Assembly: GCF_023544465.1 (NCBI RefSeq)
Contig: NZ_JALPVL010000008.1
Location: 248,001 to 312,000, forward strand
Direction of reading: 5' to 3'
Origin: Paractinoplanes maris
GTDB lineage: Bacteria; Actinomycetota; Actinomycetes; Mycobacteriales; Micromonosporaceae
Length of the DNA stretch: 64,000 nucleotides
Positions 42,245 through 50,612 of this stretch are shown one piece after another; the stretch's first letter is position 1, and every line of letters begins with the position of its first letter. A program made the translations under genes and the position numbers. The notes under the pieces are model-generated. The model was given only the letters and a program-made list of their open reading frames with translations, was not told the DNA's origin and did no database searches.

Positions 42245-42747
42245 GCGTCGGCGCGGCGCGGCAGCTTCCAGTCGGGGCGCGGGAAGTGGCAGGTGTAACC
42301 GTCCGGGATGCGCTCCAGGTAATCCTGGTGCTCCGGCTCGGCCTCCCAGAACGGCCCGGCCGCGGTCACCTCGGTGACCACCTTGCCCGGCCACAGCCCC
42401 GACGCCTCGACGTCGGCGATCGTGTCCTCGGCCACCCGCTTCTGCTCGTCGGTCTCGTAGAAGATCGCCGAGCGGTAGCTGGTGCCGACGTCGTTACCCT
42501 GCCGGTTCAGCGTCGTCGGGTCGTGGATCTGGAAGAAGAACTCCAGCAGATCCCGGTACGACGTCTGAGCCGGGTCGAACGTGATCTCGATGGCCTCGGC
42601 GTGCCCGTCGTGGTGGTAATAGGTCGCGTCGGCCACGGTGCCGCCGGTGTAACCGACCCGCGTCGAAACGACCCCCGGCCGCCGCCGGATCAGGTCCTGC
42701 ATCCCCCAGAAACAGCCCCCGGCCAGAATCGCCTTCTCCGTCGCCAT
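42235..42747 (-). CDS. msrA: peptide-methionine (S)-S-oxide reductase MsrA
   Basis: A 170-residue MsrA. The catalytic motif GGCFWG (Cys12) is at the N terminus, followed by GYTGGTVADATYYHHDGHAE-like substrate-site sequence and QGNDVGTSYRSAIFY. The enzyme repairs oxidised methionine using thioredoxin. Start ATG 42747 has GAGGTGAG upstream, which lies within the end of the preceding sigma-factor gene. The stop-to-start gap is only five bases, so msrA is probably expressed with that sigma factor. Confidence 0.95.
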   Translation of the reverse strand: MATEKAILAGGCFWGMQDLIRRRPGVVSTRVGYTGGTVADATYYHHDGHAEAIEITFDPAQTSYRDLLEFFFQIHDPTTLNRQGNDVGTSYRSAIFYETDEQKRVAEDTIADVEASGLWPGKVVTEVTAAGPFWEAEPEHQDYLERIPDGYTCHFPRPDWKLPRRADAQA

Positions 42748-42752
42748 ACCGC

Positions 42753-43397
42753 TCACCTCACTGATCGCCCGACAACCCATCGTCCAGCCTGCCCCGAGCG
42801 GCCGCCGGAGGCACTGTCAGTTCGGTCACGTGCCAGCAGCTCGACCAGCCGGGCCATGGCGCCCGCCCGAGCCGCCTCGAGGAAGGCTGTGAGCAGCTCC
42901 TCGCGCATCGCCGGGTCGACCGGACGGTGTCGCGGCTCGGTCAGGTGCCGGCGGGCCCGGCTGGCCAGTTGCCGCGCGCTCGCCTCACTGACCCCGAGCA
43001 CCCCGGCGATCTCGCGGAACGGGTAGCCGAAGGCCTCGTGGAGCAGATAAGCGGCACACTCGGCCGGGGTCAGCCGTTCCACCAGCAGCTGGACGGCGGC
43101 CGCGAGGGACTCGCCGCGCTCGGCCTCCCGCGCCGGGTCGTCGGCCGCCGGCCGGAACTCCGGTGCCCAGCGGCCGGTGCTCACCTCGCGACGGGCGTGA
43201 GCCGAGGTGGCCGTGTTCAGCGCGACCCGCCGGGTGACGGTCACGAGGAACGCGATCGGGTCCCGGACCTCGGCCGGGTCGGTGCGGTGCCAGCGGATCC
43301 ACACATCCTGGACGACGTCCTCAGCGTCGGCGCTGCGACCCAGAATGCGGTAGGCGACTGTGAACAGTTGGGCACGGACGCTCTGATCGATCACCAC
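42753..43397 (-). CDS. ECF41-like sigma factor with truncated C-terminal SnoaL-type domain
   Basis: A 214-residue ECF sigma factor. Sigma-2 has YRILGRSADAEDVVQDVW and sigma-4 has LTPAECAAYLLHEAFGYPFREIA. The ECF41 linker PVDPAMREELLTAFLEAARAG begins the SnoaL-like extension, but the chain ends about 25 residues later, where full-length members continue for about 100 more residues. The regulatory extension is thus mostly missing. GTG 43397 has GGAGG eight bases upstream. It is divergent from the LAL regulator gene and coupled to msrA, which suggests an oxidative-stress unit. Confidence 0.88.
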   Translation of the reverse strand: MVIDQSVRAQLFTVAYRILGRSADAEDVVQDVWIRWHRTDPAEVRDPIAFLVTVTRRVALNTATSAHARREVSTGRWAPEFRPAADDPAREAERGESLAAAVQLLVERLTPAECAAYLLHEAFGYPFREIAGVLGVSEASARQLASRARRHLTEPRHRPVDPAMREELLTAFLEAARAGAMARLVELLARDRTDSASGGRSGQAGRWVVGRSVR

Positions 43398-43523
43398 GGT
43401 CGGCACCTCCTCTCGTGGTCGAGGATCGCCGCCGGGGCCGGCCGGTCGAGTCCGCCAACACGCCAGCCGGCGTGGCCAGTCCCGATTGACGCGACCTGGC
43501 CAGCGGTTATAGCGTCCGGGGCG

Positions 43524-46271
43524 ATGTCGATCAGCCCGGCCATGCGCGATCGGCGCGACGAATGCCAGGTTCTGGATCAATTGCTGACCAGCGTGCGGGC
43601 GAGCCGGAGCCAGGTGCTGGTCGTGCGGGGCGAGGCCGGGGTCGGCAAATCGGTCCTGCTGGACTACCTGGCCCGCAACGCCTCCGGCTGCCGGGTCGCC
43701 CGGGCGGCCGGGCACGAGTACGAGATGGAGCTCGCCTACGCGGGCCTGCATCAGCTGTGCGCGCCGTTGCTCGACCTGAGTGATCGGCTGCCCGGTCCCC
43801 AGCGGGATGCCCTCGCGGCGGCCTTCGGACTGAGCTCGGCCCCGGCCCCCGATCGTTTCATCGTCGGACTGGCGGTGCTCGGCCTGCTCTCCGCGGCCGC
43901 CGAGGACGAGCCGCATCTGTGGATAGTCGACGACGCCCAGTGGCTGGACCGGGCGTCGGCGTTGACGCTCGCGTTCGTCGCCCGCCGCCTGCTCGCCGAA
44001 TCGGCCGGCCTGGTCTTCGCGGTGCGGGAGCCGGGCAGCGTTCCGGAGCTGACCGGGCTGCCCGAGCTCGCGCTGGGCGGGCTGCCCGACAGCGACGCCT
44101 CGGCCCTGCTCGACTCGGCCCTCCGCGGGCGCCTGGACGAGCACGTCCGGGACCGCATCATCGCCGAGTCGCGCGGCAACCCGCTGGCCCTGCTCGAGCT
44201 GCCCCGGGGGTTGACGCCGACCGAGCTGGCCGGGGGTTTCGGCGTGCTCGAGGTGTCGCTGCTGGCCAACCGGATCGAGCAGAGTTTCCTGCGGCGGCTC
44301 GACGCACTTCCCGAGCAGACCCGGCGACTGCTGCTGACGGCGGCGGCCGAGCCGGTGGGTGACGTGGCCCTGCTCTGGCGGGCGGCCGCCGTGCTCGGGC
44401 TCGGCGCCGGTGCCGCCGCCCCGGCACAGTCGGCCGGGCTGATCGATCTGCGCGGCCGGGTGCGTTTCCGCCATCCGCTGGTGCGCTCGGCGATCTATCG
44501 GACCGCCACCCTGCCCGAACGGGAGCGAGTGCACCGGGCGCTGGCCGAGGCCACCGATCCGGGCGTCGACCCCGACCGCCGGGCGTGGCACCGGGCGTAC
44601 GCGACGACCGTGCCCGACGAGGGCATCGCCGCGGAGCTGGAGCTGTCCGCCGGACGCGCGGCCGACCGGGGCGGGCTGGCCGCCGCGGCCGCCTTCCTCG
44701 AGCGCGCGGCCGAGCTCACTCCCGATCCGGCCCGCCGGGGGCGGCGGGCCCTCAATGCCGCCCAGGCCACCTTCGAGTCGGGGTCACCGGAGGCGGCGAA
44801 GAAGCACCTGGCGCTGGCCGCGTTGTGCCCGCTGGACGACCTCGACCGGGCCCGGCTGACCCATCTGCGGGCCCGGATCGCCTTCGCGCTCCGGCGGGGC
44901 AGCGACGCTCCGCCCCTGCTGCTCGAGGCCGCCACCGAGCTGGCGCCGCTGGACAGCGGGACGGCCCGCGAGGCCTACCTGGAGGCGCTCGGGGCGGCCA
45001 TCTTCGCCGGGCGCTTCAACGACCGGATCGGCCCGCGTCAGGTGGCCGAGGCCGTACGCACGGCACCCCCGGCCGGATCGCCACCGCGGCCGATCGACCT
45101 GCTCCTCGAAGGACTGGCGACCCGGTACACCGGGGGCTACGTCGCCGGCGTGGCGCCGCTGCGGGCCGCGCTCGAGGTGTTCGGACGCGGCGCCGCGGAC
45201 GACCCGGGCGAGGTGACCCGATGGTTCTGGTTGCCCTGGCTGGTCGCCGGCGACCTGTGGGACGACGAGACCTGGCACGGGCTGGCCACCCGGGCGGTCC
45301 GGCTCGTCCGCGAGGCCGGCGCGCTCACCATGCTGCCGCTGGCGCTGGGCAACCGCGCCGTCGTGCACCTGCACGCCGGAGAGTTCGCGGCGGCCTCGTC
45401 GCTGGCCGAGGAGGCCGACGCGATCACCGAGGCCACCGGGAACGCCCCGGTCCGGTACTCCTCCATCCTGCTCGCCGCGTGGCGGGGCGTCGACGATGCC
45501 GGCAGCCCGGACATCGAGTGGAATCTGCAGAACGCGCTCGAGCGCCGCGAGGGACGGGCGATCGGCGGCTACGGCTACACGTCCGCGGTGCGCGACAACG
45601 GCCTCGGCCGCTACGAGGCGGCGATGGCCGGCGCCCGATCGGCGGTCGAGTACGACGACCTCGGCATCACCGGGTTCGCGCTGGTCGAGCTGATCGAGGC
45701 GGCGGCCCGCAGCGGCGCGTACGACGAGGCCGCAGTAGCCCTGCGCCGGCTCGAGGAACGAACAAATGCGGCCGGCACCGACTGGGCGCTCGGTGTCCAG
45801 GCCTGGTCGGGTGCCCTGCTGAGCGAGGGCAAAGCCGCCGAGGCCCTGTACACCGAGGCGATCGAGCGGCTCGGTCGCAGCCGGATCAGCCTGCACCGGG
45901 CCCGAGCCCACCTGGTCTACGGCGAGTGGCTGCGGCGCGAGAACCGCCGCGTCGACGCCCGCGAGCAGCTGGGGACCGCGTACGAGATGTTCAACCGGGC
46001 CGGGGCCGAGGCGTTCGCCGAGCGCGCCCGCCGCGAGCTGCTCACCACCGGTGCGACCGCCCGCCGGCGCACCGTGGAGACCCGCGTCGAGCTCACCCCG
46101 CAGGAGGGACAGATCGCCCGCCTGGCCCGCGACGGTCTGTCCAATCCCGAGATCGGCGCGCAGCTCTTCATCAGTCCCCGGACTGTGCAATACCACCTGG
46201 GCAAGGTCTTCGCCAAGCTCGAGATCACCTCCCGCGGCCAGCTCAGCCGGCTCCCGCCCGGCCGTTTCTGA
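43524..46271 (+). CDS. LAL-type LuxR regulator (large ATP-binding)
   Basis: A 915-residue regulator. Its N-terminal AAA/STAND ATPase has Walker A GEAGVGKS (36-43) and Walker B LWIVDDAQW. A long TPR-like helical middle follows. A LuxR helix-turn-helix is at the C terminus (ELTPQEGQIARLARDGLSNPEIGAQ split around residue 855, then RTVQYHLGKVF). Such LAL proteins activate metabolic or secondary-metabolite genes on binding an inducer and ATP. ATG 43524 is used. It is divergent from the ECF41-msrA operon, a natural candidate target. Confidence 0.92.
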   Translation: MSISPAMRDRRDECQVLDQLLTSVRASRSQVLVVRGEAGVGKSVLLDYLARNASGCRVARAAGHEYEMELAYAGLHQLCAPLLDLSDRLPGPQRDALAAAFGLSSAPAPDRFIVGLAVLGLLSAAAEDEPHLWIVDDAQWLDRASALTLAFVARRLLAESAGLVFAVREPGSVPELTGLPELALGGLPDSDASALLDSALRGRLDEHVRDRIIAESRGNPLALLELPRGLTPTELAGGFGVLEVSLLANRIEQSFLRRLDALPEQTRRLLLTAAAEPVGDVALLWRAAAVLGLGAGAAAPAQSAGLIDLRGRVRFRHPLVRSAIYRTATLPERERVHRALAEATDPGVDPDRRAWHRAYATTVPDEGIAAELELSAGRAADRGGLAAAAAFLERAAELTPDPARRGRRALNAAQATFESGSPEAAKKHLALAALCPLDDLDRARLTHLRARIAFALRRGSDAPPLLLEAATELAPLDSGTAREAYLEALGAAIFAGRFNDRIGPRQVAEAVRTAPPAGSPPRPIDLLLEGLATRYTGGYVAGVAPLRAALEVFGRGAADDPGEVTRWFWLPWLVAGDLWDDETWHGLATRAVRLVREAGALTMLPLALGNRAVVHLHAGEFAAASSLAEEADAITEATGNAPVRYSSILLAAWRGVDDAGSPDIEWNLQNALERREGRAIGGYGYTSAVRDNGLGRYEAAMAGARSAVEYDDLGITGFALVELIEAAARSGAYDEAAVALRRLEERTNAAGTDWALGVQAWSGALLSEGKAAEALYTEAIERLGRSRISLHRARAHLVYGEWLRRENRRVDAREQLGTAYEMFNRAGAEAFAERARRELLTTGATARRRTVETRVELTPQEGQIARLARDGLSNPEIGAQLFISPRTVQYHLGKVFAKLEITSRGQLSRLPPGRF

Positions 46272-46431
46272 CCGGCGCCCGCCCCTTCGCCATGGGCCAG
46301 GTCAACGCTCCCGCCTGACCCCGGTCGGCCGGGTGGCCATCCTCGTCCGGCCGGTCGGCTGGTATCGGTGAGCGTGATTGTGCGGGACGTTCCGAGGACG
46401 GCTACGCACGACGCGAACGAGGAGGAACCTC

Positions 46432-47391
46432 ATGCAACGAAGGCGAGTCAGCATGGCCGCGATCGGCGTCCTGGGGGCGGCGCTGGTCACGATCCCGATG
46501 AACGGGGTGGCCGCCGCGGCGATCCCGGCCGGGCAATCGGTCGCGGCCTGCTCCTCGGTGTCCAGTGAGCGCGCCCGGGACCACCGGCCGGGCGGCTCCG
46601 ACCCCAACGACCTGACCCGGAGCCAGGCCGTGCAGGCGGAGAAGCAGATGACCGCCAAGCTGCGGTCGAAGGGGCTGAACTGGGCGTCCCGGGTGCCGAA
46701 GGGCCCGATCACCATCGACGTCCGGGTGCACGTCATCACCCGCGCCGACGGCACCGGGGGCGTGACGCGGCAGCAGATCGCCGACCAGATCGCCGTGCTC
46801 AACGCCGCCTACGGTGGCCGGAGCTCACGCCACGACGCTCCGACGATCTTCCGGTTCAAGACCAAGTCGGTCGACTACACCGCGAACGATGACTGGTTCG
46901 ACTGGTCCAACCCGGACGTCGACCCGGCCGACGACCAGGAGGCCAAGGCGGCCCTGCACCGGGGTGGCTACGACGACCTCAACATCTACATCGCCGGGCT
47001 CTCCGACGGTCTCCTCGGCTACGCGTACTTCCCGAACGAGGCCACGCTGATCCAGGACGGTGTCGTGATCCTCAACGACAGCCTGCCCGGCGGTGCCGCC
47101 GCGCCGTACAACGAGGGCGACACGCTGACCCACGAGGCCGGCCACTGGCTCGGGCTCTACCACACCTTCGAGAACGGCTGCACGGCTCCCGGTGACGCCG
47201 TCTTCGACACGCCCTACCAGGCCGACGGCGACAACATCTTCGAATGCAACGAGTCCGACGACACCTGCCCGGCCCCGGGCCGCGACCCGGTGCACAACTT
47301 CATGAGCTACGGCGACGACCCGTGCCTCGACCGCTTCACCCTCGGCCAGAGCATCCGCATGGCCCTGGTCTGGTTCGCCTACCGGAACTGA
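46432..47391 (+). CDS. secreted M43 (pappalysin/cytophagalysin-like) zinc metalloprotease
   Basis: A 319-residue precursor. A signal peptide (cleavage near AAAA, about 30) is followed by a pro-like region and a metzincin domain. The zinc motif HEAGHWLGLYH starts at H234 with catalytic E235, and the Met-turn is NFMSYGDD. Cysteines after the zinc motif (NGC, ECNE, DTC, DPC) are spaced as in M43B proteases and probably form disulfides. GAGGAGGAAC precedes the ATG. An extracellular protease is expected. Confidence 0.92.
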   Translation: MQRRRVSMAAIGVLGAALVTIPMNGVAAAAIPAGQSVAACSSVSSERARDHRPGGSDPNDLTRSQAVQAEKQMTAKLRSKGLNWASRVPKGPITIDVRVHVITRADGTGGVTRQQIADQIAVLNAAYGGRSSRHDAPTIFRFKTKSVDYTANDDWFDWSNPDVDPADDQEAKAALHRGGYDDLNIYIAGLSDGLLGYAYFPNEATLIQDGVVILNDSLPGGAAAPYNEGDTLTHEAGHWLGLYHTFENGCTAPGDAVFDTPYQADGDNIFECNESDDTCPAPGRDPVHNFMSYGDDPCLDRFTLGQSIRMALVWFAYRN

Positions 47392-47405
47392 CCACCACCG
47401 ACCCG

Positions 47406-47438
47406 TCGGCCTGTCCCCGGCTCCCGGGGGCAGGCCGA
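47406..47438 (+). terminator. hairpin terminator after the M43 protease gene
   Basis: A 15-bp stem TCGGCCTGTCCCCGG / CCGGGGGCAGGCCGA, with one G-T pair and a three-base CTC loop, begins 15 bases after the stop codon. Confidence 0.85.
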
Positions 47439-47555
47439 TCCGGCGTACGAGATCGTCCGATCCCTAGATCATCTTGGACGAGCGGACCATGGTGGGCACC
47501 GAGCACGCCGCCGTAGCGTGGGGCCGGTTCGTGCCCGCACCTCGAGGAGCAGACG

Positions 47556-48893
47556 GTGGACAACGAGATCGAGCTGATCAGTGACGGCGATGGCCTGGCG
47601 GTCATCGGGCACCCGGCGGCTGTCGAACGTTTCCTCACCACCGAGGGGCTGCCGTCGAAGGACCTCGGCCTGCAACGGCTCGACACCGCCCTTTTCGCCG
47701 GATCCCTCCTGTCCAAGGCGGGCGCCGGGGTCGCCGAGCACTCCGGTCGCTGGGTCCAGCTGACCGGCCGATCAGCCGAGGCCCTGAAGAAGTACGACCT
47801 GATGAAGGGCTCGGAGAACGGCGTCAGCCGGGCCGTTCTGACCGACCACGGCAAGATCACCGGCCTGCTCGAGATCGTCCGGGGCCACCCCACCGCGCTG
47901 CTGACCAACCCGGCCATCCTGACCGGCGCGGCCGGGCTCATGGCGCAGCTCGCGATGAAACAGAGCATGGACGAGATCACCGAGTATCTCGCCGTGATCG
48001 ACGCGAAGGTCGACGCCGTGCTCCGCGCCCAGACCGACGCCGTGGTGGCCGACATGATCGGGGTCGAGCTGGTCGTCGACGAGGCCCTCGAGATCCGCGA
48101 CCGGGTGGGCCGGGTCTCCGAGATCACCTGGTCGAAGGTGCAGGCCACCCCGGTGCCGCTGGCCCGCACCCAGGTGTACGCGGTGCGGCAGCTCGACGCC
48201 ATCGCCGAGGCCCTGGAGACCACCAAGGTCGGTGACCTGGCCCGGGCGACCAGGGAGGCCGAGGGAAAGGTTCAGGAGTGGCTGGCCGTCCTGGCCCGGT
48301 GCTTCCAGCTGCAGGACGCGGTATCGGTCCTCGAACTCGACCGGGTGCTGAACGCCTCCCCCGAGGAGCTGGAAGAGCACCGCATCGGCATTCGCATCGC
48401 CCGGCGGAACCGCATCGACATCATCGCCGGCACTACCGAGCGCCTGCTGACCCGCCTGGACGCGGCCGCCGCCACCGCCAACGCCAAGGTCCTCCTCAAC
48501 CCGACTTCGTCCCGAGCCGTAGTGCACTCCACCAACCACGTCGGAACCGCCGTAACCACCTTCAACACCCGCCTCGGCCTGGACCGCGACCACCAGTCCC
48601 ACAACGCCCGCCGCTGGCTCGACGCCGCCACCGAAGTACGAGACAAGGCCCTGACCACAGGTTCCGAAGTACGAGACAAGGCCCTGAACACCGGTTCCGA
48701 AGTACGCGACAAGGCCCTGAACACCGGCTCCGAAGTGCGCGACAAGGTCCTGGAAGCAGGTGCCGACAGCGTAGGCGCTGCCACCCGCTTCGGCCTGAGC
48801 GCTTTCGGCCGAGCCAAGTCAATGATCAACAAGGTCGCCACCGACCACCCCGAAAAGCCCCAACCCCAGCTGGAACCCAAAAAAGACGCCTGA
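47556..48893 (+). CDS. conserved actinobacterial helical protein with 11-residue C-terminal repeats
   Basis: A 445-residue, mostly helical cytosolic protein of a conserved but uncharacterised actinobacterial type. Segments such as LLTNPAILTGAAGLMAQLAMKQSMDEITEYL-like helices, VTWSKVQ-like sequence and EWLAVLARCFQLQDAV recur in relatives. The C-terminal part adds four 11-residue units (SEVRDKALNTG type) and a short hydrophobic/basic tail. GTG 47556 has a GAGGAG site. No domain of known function is recognised. Confidence 0.78.
   Translation: MDNEIELISDGDGLAVIGHPAAVERFLTTEGLPSKDLGLQRLDTALFAGSLLSKAGAGVAEHSGRWVQLTGRSAEALKKYDLMKGSENGVSRAVLTDHGKITGLLEIVRGHPTALLTNPAILTGAAGLMAQLAMKQSMDEITEYLAVIDAKVDAVLRAQTDAVVADMIGVELVVDEALEIRDRVGRVSEITWSKVQATPVPLARTQVYAVRQLDAIAEALETTKVGDLARATREAEGKVQEWLAVLARCFQLQDAVSVLELDRVLNASPEELEEHRIGIRIARRNRIDIIAGTTERLLTRLDAAAATANAKVLLNPTSSRAVVHSTNHVGTAVTTFNTRLGLDRDHQSHNARRWLDAATEVRDKALTTGSEVRDKALNTGSEVRDKALNTGSEVRDKVLEAGADSVGAATRFGLSAFGRAKSMINKVATDHPEKPQPQLEPKKDA
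48630..48761 (+). repeat. 33-bp coding tandem repeats (11-residue units)
   Basis: Four exact-length 33-bp units encode TEVRDKALTTG, SEVRDKALNTG (twice) and SEVRDKVLEAG. An 11-residue period is typical of amphipathic helices that lie on membranes or form right-handed coils. Confidence 0.88.
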
Positions 48894-48923
48894 ACTGAGT
48901 CGCGGTGGTGGCGAACCCGTGCC

Positions 48924-49135
48924 CGCGCGACGTAGTCGTGCTGGTACGGGCGCAGCCCCCGACACCCTAGTTGGCGTGCCGCAGTGAGGTGCAGTTGGCG
49001 AACCCCGCTCGCGCGACGTAGTCGCGGTGGTTGGCTCGCGCGACGAAGTCGCGGTATCCGCCCCGCCACGACCGGTGAGTGAGCGGCAGAGGGGGTGCGG
49101 GTGGCGTAGCCCCCGCCTCGCGCGACGAAGTCGCG
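48924..49135. repeat. cluster of four palindromic repeats (REP-like)
   Basis: Four 17-bp copies of CGCGCGACGWAGTCGCG occur at 48924-48940 (last bases GTG), 49010-49026, 49037-49053 and 49119-49135. Each is a near-perfect hairpin (CGCGAC / GTCGCG). Longer flanks (GCTC before, GTGG after) are shared by some copies. They fill most of the 302-base gap between the helical-protein gene and the tRNA; no gene is seen there. Spacing is irregular, unlike a CRISPR. Confidence 0.8.
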
Positions 49136-49195
49136 CGGAAGGAACGAGGCGGCCCGGTCTGCGCACCCCGCAGACACACTGCCGCCCCCGACTCG

Positions 49196-49267
49196 TGGGC
49201 GATACTGGGATCGAACCAGTGACCTCTCCGGTGTGAACGGAGCGCTCTCCCGCTGAGCTAATCGCCC
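49196..49267 (-). tRNA. tRNA-Val (anticodon CAC)
   Basis: A complete 72-base cloverleaf. The acceptor stem GGGCGAT pairs with ATCGCCC. The D arm has GCTC/GAGC. The anticodon arm CTCCG-TTCACAC-CGGAG carries CAC at positions 34-36. The T arm ACTGG-TTCGATC-CCAGT is present. The discriminator is A and CCA is not encoded. No duplicated 3' end was found nearby, so there is no sign of an integrated element. Confidence 0.96.
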
Positions 49268-49317
49268 TCAACGAAGACAGACTGTACTAGACCGCGTCGC
49301 TGTGGGGCGAGCAGGGG

Positions 49318-49719
49318 TCAGTTCAGGTAGTCCTCCGTCTCCTGGATCAGGTCGACGCCGAAGCTGAGCTTGACCGAGAAGTAGACGATCGCGCTCACGA
49401 AGACGAAGCAGACCAGGCCGACGAGCGCCTTGACGGGCCACGACTGCCGGGCGATCCAGTGGGTCCAGGCCAGTACGTGCTTCTTGGTGAACTCGAGCAG
49501 GTGTCTCGCCCAGGCGAACTCGACGGCCCAGATCGCCAGGCCGGCGATGACGATGGCCCAGCCGGGGCCGGGGAACGGGATCAGCACGATGCCGATGGCG
49601 ACAACGATGGCGCCGAGCGTGGCGATCGAGATCTTCAGGGCGAGCCGGCCCGTCGGGTTGGCCCGGATCTTGTCCAGCACACCCGGTCGGGCTTGTTCGT
49701 GGTCGGGTTTCGCAGTCAT
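49318..49719 (-). CDS. TIGR02611-type membrane protein (PGPGW motif)
   Basis: A 133-residue protein with three or four transmembrane helices. The diagnostic LIPFPGPGWAIVIAGLAI is in its first helical pair, and charged residues lie at both ends. The family is common in actinobacteria and of unknown function. GGGGGATGAA provides the ribosome site. It is divergent from ssgB across a 275-base AT-richer region. Confidence 0.9.
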   Translation of the reverse strand: MTAKPDHEQARPGVLDKIRANPTGRLALKISIATLGAIVVAIGIVLIPFPGPGWAIVIAGLAIWAVEFAWARHLLEFTKKHVLAWTHWIARQSWPVKALVGLVCFVFVSAIVYFSVKLSFGVDLIQETEDYLN

Positions 49720-49994
49720 TTCATCCCCCAGTGTCCCGGAGCCCCGTCACTACCCGGGAGGAATGGACGTTACCGGAGTAAGTCAACTGCTGGACCACCC
49801 GACGCCGGGCGGAACCGAGTACTTGGGCAGAACAGGACAAGATAACGCTTTACGTCTTGTGCGAATGGGTTTTCGGAACCGTCTTCCCACTACTGGGTGA
49901 GATCAGCGTATGGCGGAGCGTAACGACAGGGATCACCTGAGTATGGGAAACGCGGGGTTCACCAGCCTCGCGCGGTGCCGGGGGGAGTTCGTCC

Positions 49995-50426
49995 ATGAGT
50001 ACCATTCGTCCAACGACCGTCGAGGTCGAGACCTCACTGCGGCTCGTAGCGCCTGATGCCACGGCACTGCCCGTGCGTGCCAGCCTGCGTTACGACCCAG
50101 CCGACCCTTATGCGGTCCACGTGTTGTTCCACGCAGAATCAGCCGGTGGGGAAGCCGTGAGCTGGTCCTTTGCGCGGGAACTGCTCGTGACCGGGCTCGA
50201 TGAGCCCGCGGGCATCGGAGACGTCCGGGTGTGGCCGTGGGCCACGCCGCGGGGGGACTTCGTTGCTCTCGCTTTGTCATCACCTGACGGCAATGCGTTG
50301 TTTGAGGTGCCTCGCAGCGTCCTTGTCCGATTCCTCCGTCGCACCTATGTGGTGGTGCCGCGCGGCCGGGAATCGGAGCACCTGGACGTCGACGCGGCGG
50401 TCAATCGGTTGCTGGCCGGCCGATAA
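49995..50426 (+). CDS. ssgB: SsgA-like sporulation and cell-division protein, SsgB type
   Basis: A 143-residue SALP-family protein that closely follows SsgB. It starts STIRPTTVEVETSL and contains LRYDPADPYAVHVLFH, VSWSFARELLVTGL and VRVWPWATPRGDF. In Streptomyces, SsgB recruits FtsZ to future septum sites in sporulating aerial hyphae. Its presence fits a sporulating actinomycete. The 275-base upstream region is AT-richer than average and probably holds developmental promoter elements, but none could be assigned. Confidence 0.92.
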   Translation: MSTIRPTTVEVETSLRLVAPDATALPVRASLRYDPADPYAVHVLFHAESAGGEAVSWSFARELLVTGLDEPAGIGDVRVWPWATPRGDFVALALSSPDGNALFEVPRSVLVRFLRRTYVVVPRGRESEHLDVDAAVNRLLAGR

Positions 50427-50612
50427 CGCACGGAATGCGATGGGGGCGACTCGCGCGGACTCTGCCGGTCCGCTCGGGTCGCTTTTCCGTGTACGGAACT
50501 TAAAGCTCATAACCGGACATTAGACCCTAGAAATCACGGTCCGCGATGCCCATTCGCTCAAGCTGTGTTTCAACGGGTGCATCGCTGGTCAGGGCCAGTT
50601 ACCGTCGGCCCG

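Noticed and set aside
48924..49135. CRISPR array near the tRNA
   Set aside because: There are only four palindromes at irregular distances (69, 10 and 65 bases between copies), no unique spacers of constant size and no cas genes.
49196..49267. tRNA-Val as an attachment site of an integrated element
   Set aside because: No second copy of the tRNA 3' end and no integrase gene could be found in the window.
49720..49994. A riboswitch in the leader region of ssgB
   Set aside because: The region is long and AT-richer, but I could not match it to the conserved cores of c-di-AMP, cobalamin or other common actinobacterial riboswitches.
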